Assembly: GCA_030429625.1 (NCBI GenBank)
Contig: JAUIFA010000001.1
Coordinates: forward strand, 161,306-225,305
DNA: 64,000 nucleotides
Reading direction: 5' to 3'
Source of the DNA: Alphaproteobacteria bacterium
Lineage (GTDB): Bacteria; Pseudomonadota; Alphaproteobacteria; Rickettsiales; UBA8987
Shown here: positions 19,609 through 26,420 of the stretch, piece by piece
Numbering within the stretch: the first letter of the stretch is position 1
How the letters are laid out: each line of letters begins with the position of its first letter
Notes under the pieces: model-generated
Seen by the model: only the letters and a program-made list of their open reading frames with translations
Told to the model about the DNA's origin: nothing
Databases searched by the model: none
Position numbers and translations under genes: made by a program

Positions 19609-20125
19609 TTTATTATTCGTACTGCTATGTGTGGCCGGTTGTGGCGGAGTTGTTAGTCCTATTACTACGGTACCGGCGGTGATGCTTGGTGCATATGATG
19701 CGGCCAACAAACGTGAACAATGGGAAGAATATGCCAGTAAGGGGGATGTCTATGCTCAATTTGAACTGGCGGAATCCTATTGCTGCAGCCATACTGAAGG
19801 CACACGGGATTATAAAAAATCGTTCCATTGGTTTTGTGAAGCCGGTAAGAATGGCAACGCTAAAGCACAGGTTAAATTAGGCAAGTTGTACCAAGGGGTG
19901 GAGACACTTGGAGAACTTTCTGTTCCGAAGGACGATGCCCGAGCGTATATGTGGTACAGTTTAGCGGCTCGTCGGGTCAATCCTGAAGCAATGAAGTTAA
20001 AGCGTGAATTGAAGAAAACTATCTCCAAGAATCATCTGGGCGATGCAAACTATCTTCTGCTCAATCTAAAGGAAGTGCCGTGCGACACGAAACCTTTAAA
20101 ATGGTCAGAAGAGCCTAAGTCTTAA
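19592..20125 (+). CDS. Sel1-repeat lipoprotein, second copy
   Basis: A 177-aa lipoprotein with lipobox VAGC (Cys17) and Sel1-type repeats: DVYAQFELAESYCCSHTEGT and NAKAQVKLGKLYQGVETLGE, then DARAYMWYSLAARRVNPEAM. The tyrosine-cysteine-cysteine in repeat one is shared with the lipoprotein at 18648, which argues for common descent by duplication. Translation is coupled to the upstream membrane protein by the 17-base overlap. It meets the minus-strand mini-lipoprotein array end to end with no spacer (stop at 20125, next stop at 20126). Confidence 0.7.
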   Translation: MRKNLSLLFVLLCVAGCGGVVSPITTVPAVMLGAYDAANKREQWEEYASKGDVYAQFELAESYCCSHTEGTRDYKKSFHWFCEAGKNGNAKAQVKLGKLYQGVETLGELSVPKDDARAYMWYSLAARRVNPEAMKLKRELKKTISKNHLGDANYLLLNLKEVPCDTKPLKWSEEPKS

Positions 20126-20548
20126 CTACCAAGAAAAAATACCTTGAATCGGAGCGTTTGGATCCCACTCATTGTAGTTTTTTTCGCTGTCACCAAACAA
20201 AGATGTTAGGGACATATTGCTGTCAAATACACTGCGCTCTAAGTTAAAAAGTTCATCATTCTGGGTATATTTTGCGTGGTAACGGCAATAACGAAACGCA
20301 CTGTTCCAGCCTTGGCGATACAGTGGGCTGGCCGTCATACGTGAATCCACATTGGCTTCATTAAATGTTTTTATCATGCTGCCACCATGGGCAGACAGAC
20401 CGGTTTCACATCCGGCTTTCCATCCGGCAACAAAATGTGGGTGTCCGTCAGGAACTTTAGGCATGGCCATTGGGCGCAAGGCCGGCTTGTCACATGCTGT
20501 CAGGGACAATAGTAAAATAAAAACGGAGAGAAATAATTTTTTATTCAT
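20126..20548 (-). CDS. Mini-lipoprotein, array member 5 (last)
   Basis: A 140-aa lipoprotein with lipobox LTAC (Cys19). It has the array motif FVAGWKAGCETGLSAHGGSM, then after about 25 residues YRQGWNSAFRYCRYH. The two motif cysteines are likely disulfide-bonded. It is the longest member, with an extra Asp/Asn-rich C-terminal tail absent from the others. The ATG at 20548 is chosen over a GTG at 20560 because AGGTGG lies eight bases before it. It is the promoter-distal gene of the run. Confidence 0.6.
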   Translation of the reverse strand: MNKKLFLSVFILLLSLTACDKPALRPMAMPKVPDGHPHFVAGWKAGCETGLSAHGGSMIKTFNEANVDSRMTASPLYRQGWNSAFRYCRYHAKYTQNDELFNLERSVFDSNMSLTSLFGDSEKNYNEWDPNAPIQGIFSW

Positions 20549-20560
20549 TGTTTTTTCCAC

Positions 20561-20869
20561 CTATAAACCAAGCCATGCGGCCGTGTATCGACGGCAGTGC
20601 CGGAAACCAAGGCTCCAGCCACGTGTGTAGTCGACATCACTGATTGTGTTTGCGTTATATTCGTAGGAATATACCGATTTGTAATACATATCGCCCGAGG
20701 CAGACATGCCACTGTCACACCCTTCTTTAAAACCGGTGCGGAAGGAATTTGATCCTGCGGGTGCTCCGTCCTGCATGCCCGCATCAATGCCCCAAGGCTT
20801 TGGCTCGGTGATGGAGCTGCACGCTGGTAACAACATTAAAACACATACTATAACAATTATTTTTTTCAT
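20561..20869 (-). CDS. Mini-lipoprotein, array member 4
   Basis: A 102-aa lipoprotein with lipobox LPAC (Cys17). The core reads FRTGFKEGCDSGMSASGDMY followed, after about 20 residues, by YTRGWSLGFRHCRRY, so both halves of the shared motif are kept although the tryptophan of the first half is phenylalanine. It ends just after the second motif. It lies 19 bases after the previous member's stop and 12 bases before the next ATG. Confidence 0.6.
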   Translation of the reverse strand: MKKIIVIVCVLMLLPACSSITEPKPWGIDAGMQDGAPAGSNSFRTGFKEGCDSGMSASGDMYYKSVYSYEYNANTISDVDYTRGWSLGFRHCRRYTAAWLGL

Positions 20870-20888
20870 TATTTTTCTCTATTTACGA

Positions 20889-21233
20889 TTAAAGATTTTT
20901 CCAAATATCTTTCTTTCCCATGGTCGAAAGGTTGTGTTGAAGAATATATTTCCTGCAATAATCGTACGCATCCTTCCAGCCCTTGTGGTAGATGTCGTTC
21001 TGAGCCAGCTTCCAATCCTGACGGAAATTGTAGCGCATACGATATAAATAAGTTGCGGAAGAGGCTGCGCCAGTTTCACAACCGTCCTTCCAGCCTGTAA
21101 CATAAAGAGGAGGGTGCTCCTGACCGTCTATTGGCCCATCAAACATGCCTTGCTGCCACACAGGGACATTGTGACATGCGGTCAATCCAGCCAGAACAAC
21201 AACCATCGCTATGTTTTTATAGTTACTGAGCAT
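20889..21233 (-). CDS. Mini-lipoprotein, array member 3
   Basis: A 114-aa lipoprotein with lipobox LTAC (Cys20). The motif is YVTGWKDGCETGAASSATYL and YHKGWKDAYDYCRKY. The ATG overlaps the end of the preceding gene by 11 bases in another frame, so it is probably translated by coupled re-initiation. A basic C-terminal extension follows the second motif. No known family recognised. Confidence 0.6.
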   Translation of the reverse strand: MLSNYKNIAMVVVLAGLTACHNVPVWQQGMFDGPIDGQEHPPLYVTGWKDGCETGAASSATYLYRMRYNFRQDWKLAQNDIYHKGWKDAYDYCRKYILQHNLSTMGKKDIWKNL

Positions 21234-21546
21234 ATTTAATCTCCGACATCACTGAGAACGCACAATAGTTGTATGCATCGTTCCACACTCTCCAATACAT
21301 TGGGTCATAGACCAATTGCTCGTCGAGTGAATATTGGTGTGTTTTAAAGGCAAATTGGATAAGCTGATTGGCCGAGGAAATCCCAGATTCGCACCCATCT
21401 GCCCAACCTTTTTGATAGATATCCGGCCCTTCAGGAGGGCGAGTGTCCAACATGATTGGTTTGGTAAGGTCAATATTCGTCCCATTTTTTATGGTGCACC
21501 CGTTGCACGCCATCAATATCATCAGAGTTAAGATAAGCTTTTTCAT
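21223..21546 (-). CDS. Mini-lipoprotein, array member 2
   Basis: A 107-aa lipoprotein with lipobox CNGC (Cys17). The first motif half YQKGWADGCESGISSANQL is well kept; the second, YWRVWNDAYNYCAFS, has valine in place of the glycine and lacks the terminal arginine. The start lies two bases after the stop of member 1. Its last codons overlap the start of member 3. Confidence 0.6.
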   Translation of the reverse strand: MKKLILTLMILMACNGCTIKNGTNIDLTKPIMLDTRPPEGPDIYQKGWADGCESGISSANQLIQFAFKTHQYSLDEQLVYDPMYWRVWNDAYNYCAFSVMSEIKYAQ

Positions 21547-21548
21547 AT

Positions 21549-21890
21549 CTATAATGTCGTCCCTGGATTAACATAGGGGCCACAATACTCACTACCATTG
21601 GTATAAGCGAGCCTGTAAAGCTCAGGATATCTTAAGCTTTCAGGTGGATTTGGGCTATGGGTGGAATACATTCTAAGCGGCCCAACACCGTCAATCCCAA
21701 CCTGTGAATAACAGCCATTTCTAAAACCAAGTGCGTAGATATCATTGCCTTGTGGAAGGTTGCGCAATAATAAAGGCATAGGGCCAAAAGATGGATAGCC
21801 CGCGCTATCTACCATAGAAGAGCATCCAGCTGTAAAAAACTGACTTAAAATAATACTTGTAACCATAATATTTTTGTTCATATTACGCAT
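21549..21890 (-). CDS. Mini-lipoprotein, array member 1 (first)
   Basis: A 113-aa lipoprotein with lipobox TAGC. It is the most diverged member: the first half reads YALGFRNGCYSQVGIDG and the second YRLAYTNGSEYCGPY, retaining the cysteines and aromatic/glycine positions. Two possible ATGs (21890 and 21881) exist; AGGA lies just before the first and 11 bases before the second. As the promoter-proximal gene it should define the start of the operon, with AT-rich leader DNA upstream. Confidence 0.55.
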   Translation of the reverse strand: MRNMNKNIMVTSIILSQFFTAGCSSMVDSAGYPSFGPMPLLLRNLPQGNDIYALGFRNGCYSQVGIDGVGPLRMYSTHSPNPPESLRYPELYRLAYTNGSEYCGPYVNPGTTL

Positions 21891-22204
21891 GTCCTAAATA
21901 ATATATGCCTCAGATACGCCTAATATTCTATAGTGTCAACAATAATTTTGGTATTCTAGAATTATAATTATTATTAATGTAGTATAAATGCCACATCAAT
22001 ACATATTTAATACTTATATATCAGTCCATTAAATATGAATTAAAATAAAGTAATTATTTTTATATACATATTTATTCCAGAAATATCAAACTTTCTATTG
22101 ACTCCTCTATAATTTTGTATTATGTGCCAGCCAAGAAGTGAAAAAAGCGATGAAAGAATAGAAAAAGAATTTAAAGTGATAATAATAAAAATAATGAGGG
22201 CATT
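21891..22204. other. AT-rich divergent intergenic region
   Basis: This 314-base stretch separates the mini-lipoprotein run (minus) from the secreted orphan (plus). It is strongly AT-rich with many A/T tracts. TTGACT at 22098–22103 with a 17-base spacer and TATGTG at 22121–22126 is a candidate plus-strand promoter for the gene at 22205. A TTCTAGAA palindrome lies near 21954. I see no open reading frame or RNA gene in it. Confidence 0.45.
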
Positions 22205-22591
22205 ATGAAGTTATCAACATTTAAGATACTGTTCTGTACGGCTATTTTAATTCCTTCTGCGGCCAATGCTACCACAAGCCTGGAAAGTCATGGTGGAAAA
22301 AAGATTGATCAAAACGCCATCAATGACATATTAATGCGTGACCAGTTTAATAAAACCCCTGCCAATCTGAATAAAGAAGCAATTTTTATTGCGGACAAGC
22401 TCGTAACACATGAGGCACTGTATTTGGATGATGTTCTAAAATCTGAAGACGCTCGTGCAGTCGACCTTGATGCGTATAAGAGTCGTCTTTTCCAGAAAAA
22501 GAAACCGGCATATAACAGCTACAGAAAAGACACGAATTCTAGTAGAAATAATTCTTGGGAAGAAATTGATATGTATAACAGCTTTTATTAA
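22205..22591 (+). CDS. Small secreted orphan protein
   Basis: A 128-aa protein with a clear Sec signal peptide (KILFCTAILIPSAANA, predicted cut after residue 22). The mature part is polar and charged, with no cysteine and no recognised domain, and ends in an Asn/Ser/Tyr-rich tail. It is preceded by an AATGAGGGC ribosome binding site. The only evident context is envelope genes on both sides. A periplasmic or extracellular location is inferred from the signal peptide. Confidence 0.55.
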   Translation: MKLSTFKILFCTAILIPSAANATTSLESHGGKKIDQNAINDILMRDQFNKTPANLNKEAIFIADKLVTHEALYLDDVLKSEDARAVDLDAYKSRLFQKKKPAYNSYRKDTNSSRNNSWEEIDMYNSFY

Positions 22592-22757
22592 GCCGTTAAT
22601 GCTGCTTCTCTAGTATACTGCTTCAGTCTTTGTTGTGACTCTGGTTTTTGTCACAAAAAAGAAAATCAATATTTTTTTAATTCTATAAGGCATGTTAACT
22701 GTTTGTTAATAGATAGCTGCTATTATCAGTCTAAATAAATGTTTTAGGAGAATGATA

Positions 22758-23129
22758 ATGCTTTCACAGCCTGATACAACCACCATAAATAACATGGTTA
22801 AGCCCATTCTAAAGTTTTTTGATCGGGTGAACCATAAAGACCCAATTTTTTCTCAAGTAAAAGAAATGGTGACGAATTTAAAAGACGCAATAGGTGCTTC
22901 TGCTAAAGAAGAAGTTATGCCTGCGGAACAATATAATCAGGCGGCAACAGCAATTGCGAAAGCACTAAGAGAAATTTCTGATGATTCTAAAGTGGAGCGA
23001 GTAGCCAAGGCCTTTGAAGACGCTAGAAGAGAAGAACCCGATCGAGATAGAGAAGAAGTATTAGCTAAACATGGTAATGCAGGCGAGCGCTCTGGTGGAG
23101 AACAAGATGTCTCTCGTGGCGGGCGATAG
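22758..23129 (+). CDS. Small charged helical protein, unknown
   Basis: The product from the ATG at 22758 is 123 aa; an ATG six bases earlier would sit only one base from the GGAG site, so the later one is preferred. It is predicted mostly helical and cytoplasmic, with alternating charged residues and an Arg/Gly/Glu-rich C-terminus (DREEVLAKHGNAGERSGGEQ). There is no signal peptide and no family I recognise. It converges with the beta-barrel gene, two bases apart. Confidence 0.5.
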   Translation: MLSQPDTTTINNMVKPILKFFDRVNHKDPIFSQVKEMVTNLKDAIGASAKEEVMPAEQYNQAATAIAKALREISDDSKVERVAKAFEDARREEPDRDREEVLAKHGNAGERSGGEQDVSRGGR

Positions 23130-23131
23130 GA

Positions 23132-24358
23132 CTAGAAACTATAATTTACGTTAAGGCCAAGAGAGTCATAGTCATTCCCAAATGTATATTTAAGCCCAAA
23201 GCGTGCTTCGGTTTTGTAGTTTTTCCCATCCACGTTCAAGCCTCCAAAAGTTAAGCCAACCTCTTGATAAGAGTTTAAGAACAGATCTGTTCCGGTAAAA
23301 TAGGTGTGAATGAAAGAGGTTTCAATGCTTGATTCATCCCACATATTTGTTTCAATGGGGACATCAAACAACAGGCCGTTTTTAAACACTCCATTTTCGA
23401 TTTCGGGATCTACCTCATAATTCCCCACTGAGAGGCCAAGGCTTTTGACAATTCCGGCCATGTTGCCAATAATAATGTTGTACCCGTCCATTTCCTGAGT
23501 GTAACGGCTGGTAACGGAGGTTCCCACCATTTGTGCACCGGAGGCCAAATCTTCCGATCCGGTAGCTCCGTACCATACGCTTGGAGTGATATCCCAATGA
23601 GCGCCAACAGGAATATTTACATCTATTCCTGCGCCAACACTGTAAGTGGATGCTCCTTCGACCTTTGTGTACGTTATCGGCAAACGGAGATTAATGGCCA
23701 CACCAGGATCGTCATCCAGATTTATGGTATAGGCTAAAGGAAAAGAGTAGAATGTCCCATCGTAATTGCCTGCCTTTAGAGAGGATAATTCCGGATCTAT
23801 CGAGAAAGAATTTTTATTATCCCGCCGCTCCTTCTTTTTTGAAATACGCCGCATTGTGTTGTTAAACGCACCGGCTTTAAAGGCTTCTGCCGCCAAAACA
23901 CTCTGAATACTTGTTGGGTTGCCAGCCACCGCATCCACCGCTGAAGCTCTAACTAGCGCATGCTGAATGCGATTGGTGATGTTGCCGCCTTCCCCTTCAA
24001 TAAAGTTCACCATATCGTCGATAGAATCATCTCTGGTCGCGCCGGAAAAAGTTTCCACAATACCCAAAGACGGAATTTCAAAAACCACAGATGTTCCCGA
24101 ATTTGGATAAGAAACATTGACATCCAGCCCTCGAAAATTAATTGCTACCGTAGCAACAGAAGTTTCGGTATAGGCAGGAAAAAGATGATCAAATTGGCCA
24201 TTCTCTGCTGCCCTTATGGCCTCCTCCGCGTTGGAGAAATTATAGGTGCCTTCCTGATGAACGCCATCTACTGTGGCCGAGAAAGTAAAAAGATTCGCAC
24301 TGGCAATGGGAGAATAGCCAAGGATTACAGCGCAAAATAATATCCAGAAACGATACAT
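23132..24358 (-). CDS. Predicted outer-membrane beta-barrel protein
   Basis: A 408-aa protein with a Sec signal peptide (predicted cut after ASA, residue 21). Residues 25–150 form a globular N-terminal part. From about 190 onward there are alternating amphipathic strands of 9–12 residues, and the chain ends in GLNVNYSF, a terminal aromatic typical of barrels inserted by the BAM complex. An autotransporter-like or porin-like barrel is likely; no passenger motif is evident. The gene is monocistronic on the minus strand. Confidence 0.6.
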   Translation of the reverse strand: MYRFWILFCAVILGYSPIASANLFTFSATVDGVHQEGTYNFSNAEEAIRAAENGQFDHLFPAYTETSVATVAINFRGLDVNVSYPNSGTSVVFEIPSLGIVETFSGATRDDSIDDMVNFIEGEGGNITNRIQHALVRASAVDAVAGNPTSIQSVLAAEAFKAGAFNNTMRRISKKKERRDNKNSFSIDPELSSLKAGNYDGTFYSFPLAYTINLDDDPGVAINLRLPITYTKVEGASTYSVGAGIDVNIPVGAHWDITPSVWYGATGSEDLASGAQMVGTSVTSRYTQEMDGYNIIIGNMAGIVKSLGLSVGNYEVDPEIENGVFKNGLLFDVPIETNMWDESSIETSFIHTYFTGTDLFLNSYQEVGLTFGGLNVDGKNYKTEARFGLKYTFGNDYDSLGLNVNYSF

Positions 24359-24443
24359 ACGTATGAACTACCCCTAATCATCATAACGCAACATACAAGA
24401 TATTGTATTTATAATGGTAAGAAAGTCAACATTTTGTATCAAT

Positions 24444-24878
24444 TTATGTTTGGGGTTGCTTTTCTTCCGGCGCTGGCAAGCTTTGTTCAGCGCTTTGAGG
24501 AGCCATTGTCTCAACCTGTTCCAGCGCTGGTATTGGTTCTTGTGCTGCCTCGGTTGTCGGTGTTTCTTCTTGAGGAGAAAGATCAATATTGATATCCCTG
24601 ACAGCATTTTTTTCTTCAGGCTTTATCTTTAATTCGCCTGAGATAAATAATGTTTTGCTGGGGTCATCAGCTTTCCTAATTTTATAAGGCTTGGCAATGG
24701 CACTTTTTATAATGGCTTGTTTGGCGGTTTCTGCCTGCACCAGAACATATTGTTTTTCGTCCATATAGACTTTATAAAAACCGATAGAATCCACCCCCTT
24801 GACTTTTTCAATCAAAGTGATTCTTCCAAAATTTACATTGCGATCACGCAAAGGGTTGTAGTACTGTCCTGTACTCAT
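24444..24878 (-). CDS. Conserved-looking hypothetical protein with Pro/Glu tail
   Basis: A 144-aa cytoplasmic protein. Residues 1–90 look folded (alternating apolar strands such as FYKVYMDEKQYVLVQAET and TLFISGELKIK). The last 50 residues are low-complexity and rich in Pro, Glu, Gln and Ala. No domain recognised. It is divergent from recA, with about 200 bases of AT-rich DNA between them. Confidence 0.5.
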   Translation of the reverse strand: MSTGQYYNPLRDRNVNFGRITLIEKVKGVDSIGFYKVYMDEKQYVLVQAETAKQAIIKSAIAKPYKIRKADDPSKTLFISGELKIKPEEKNAVRDINIDLSPQEETPTTEAAQEPIPALEQVETMAPQSAEQSLPAPEEKQPQT

Positions 24879-25030
24879 ATTCTATCTATCTGATAGTTAA
24901 ATTTATCTTATCTATGCGGTCAAACACATAAAACTTTGCTTTCTATTTAGCAAATACTCCTTTATACATAACAGAAATATTAGCACAGACAAAGCGTCAG
25001 CGCACATTTTGGGGTAATAAAATAGGCGAA

Positions 25031-25059
25031 TTGGGGTGATCTGTTGCTAAAATTATACA
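25031..25059 (+). promoter_or_regulatory. Candidate recA promoter
   Basis: TTGGGG at 25031–25036, a 17-base spacer, and TATACA at 25054–25059 form a sigma-70-type promoter 25 bases before the recA ATG. I find no alphaproteobacterial LexA box (GTTC-N7-GTTC or GAAC-N7-GTTC) in the 200-base upstream region. Confidence 0.5.
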
Positions 25060-25083
25060 GTTTTGACATTAGGGAGTAGAATT

Positions 25084-26112
25084 ATGGACAAGGCAAAAGC
25101 ACTCGAATCAGCAATTAGCCAGATTGAAAAATCATTTGGCAAAGGCTCCGTGATGAAATTGGGTGCCAAAACCGCCATGAACATAGAGGCCATTTCAACA
25201 GGTTCTATTGGTTTGGATATGGCTCTGGGAGTCGGCGGGGTTCCTAAGGGAAGAATCATTGAAATTTATGGGCCAGAAAGTTCCGGTAAAACTACTCTTG
25301 CGCTGCACGTTGCTGCGGAAGTACAAAAAGCTGGCGGAGTGGCGGCCTTTGTGGACGCAGAACATGCGCTTGATCCGGTTTACGCAAAGGCTCTGGGGGT
25401 GAATATTGACGAACTTCTTATTTCGCAACCGGATACAGGCGAACAATCGTTAGAAATTACCGACACATTGGTGCGCTCCGGTGCGGTAGATATTGTGGTG
25501 GTAGATTCGGTGGCGGCACTGGTGCCCAAAGCTGAAATCGAAGGGGAAATGGGCGATTCTCATATGGGTCTACAAGCCCGTTTGATGAGTCAGGCATTAC
25601 GTAAGCTGACTGGTTCGATATCAAAAACCCACTGTACCGTGATTTTCATCAACCAAATTCGTATGAAAATTGGTGTGATGTTTGGTAGTCCAGAGACCAC
25701 CACCGGCGGTAACGCGTTGAAGTTTTATGCTTCGGTGCGTATTGATATTCGACGTATTGGTGCGATCAAAGATAAGGACGAAGTGGTGGGTAACCAAACC
25801 AGAGCAAAAGTGGTGAAAAATAAAGTTGCGCCACCGTTTAAAATTGCAGAATTTGACATTATCTATGGTGAAGGAATTTCAAAAGCCGGTGAGATCATTG
25901 ATCTTGGTGTTAAGGCGGAAATTATTGAGAAATCTGGCTCTTGGTTCTCTTATAACAGTGTTCGTATCGGGCAGGGTCGTGAGAATGTAAAACAATATTT
26001 ACTTGATAATCCTGAAATTATGGATGAAATCGAGCAGAAAATTAAAGGCAAAATAGTTGATAATTTTGATGGTGTTGTGGTAGAGGAAGCAGAAATTAAC
26101 GAAGCCTCTTAA
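25084..26112 (+). CDS. recA: Recombinase A
   Basis: A 342-aa RecA protein, the strand-exchange ATPase and SOS coprotease. The Walker A loop GPESSGKTT is at about residues 64–72, with the [16 protein letters not shown] Walker B region ([14 protein letters not shown]) and the loop-2 segment [20 protein letters not shown]. Length is standard for the family. The ATG at 25084 has GGGAG eight bases upstream; the in-frame TTG at 25063 is upstream of that site. A SemiSWEET-like gene starts immediately after its stop codon. Confidence 0.97.
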   Translation: MDKAKALESAISQIEKSFGKGSVMKLGAKTAMNIEAISTGSIGLDMALGVGGVPKGRIIEIYGPESSGKTTLALHVAAEVQKAGGVAAFVDAEHALDPVYAKALGVNIDELLISQPDTGEQSLEITDTLVRSGAVDIVVVDSVAALVPKAEIEGEMGDSHMGLQARLMSQALRKLTGSISKTHCTVIFINQIRMKIGVMFGSPETTTGGNALKFYASVRIDIRRIGAIKDKDEVVGNQTRAKVVKNKVAPPFKIAEFDIIYGEGISKAGEIIDLGVKAEIIEKSGSWFSYNSVRIGQGRENVKQYLLDNPEIMDEIEQKIKGKIVDNFDGVVVEEAEINEAS

Positions 26113-26409
26113 ATGTTAGAAGAAATATTAACATTTTTGTATGTGTGTGTAGGTATTTTGGGCACAATAGCGTTTTATCCACAACTCAGAAGAGTTATAA
26201 AAGATCATACTGGGTCACATTCCACAAGTCTTCTGGCTTACGGTTTTTGGAGCTTTGAATTGTTTATTTCTTCTGTCTATGCTGTGGTTGTTAATGCCGA
26301 TGTCTATTTTATTTTAATAAGCTTTCTAGGTTTTTTAGGTTTTACAGCCATATTTTCCATTGCGCTTTTTAAACGAATAACATATAGCCGTCATCATAAA
26401 TTGAGGTAA
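26113..26409 (+). CDS. PQ-loop (SemiSWEET-like) membrane protein
   Basis: A 98-aa protein with three membrane helices (about residues 8–26, 43–60, 65–88), the size and topology of a SemiSWEET half-transporter that works as a dimer. The diagnostic Pro-Gln is in AFYPQLRRV at the end of helix one. Substrates of SemiSWEETs include sugars, but this one may differ. The ATG directly abuts the recA stop, and the gene ends 11 bases before alaS, so all three are likely co-transcribed. Confidence 0.75.
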   Translation: MLEEILTFLYVCVGILGTIAFYPQLRRVIKDHTGSHSTSLLAYGFWSFELFISSVYAVVVNADVYFILISFLGFLGFTAIFSIALFKRITYSRHHKLR

Positions 26410-26420
26410 TCCAGAGATCT

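Noticed and set aside
22633..22656. Terminator TTGTGAC…GTCACAA after the secreted orphan
   Set aside because: The 7-bp stem is followed by an A-run on the plus strand and has no T-run on the minus strand, so it does not fit an intrinsic terminator.
24879..25083. LexA/SOS box upstream of recA
   Set aside because: Neither GTTC-N7-GTTC nor GAAC-N7-GTTC is present in the upstream spacer.
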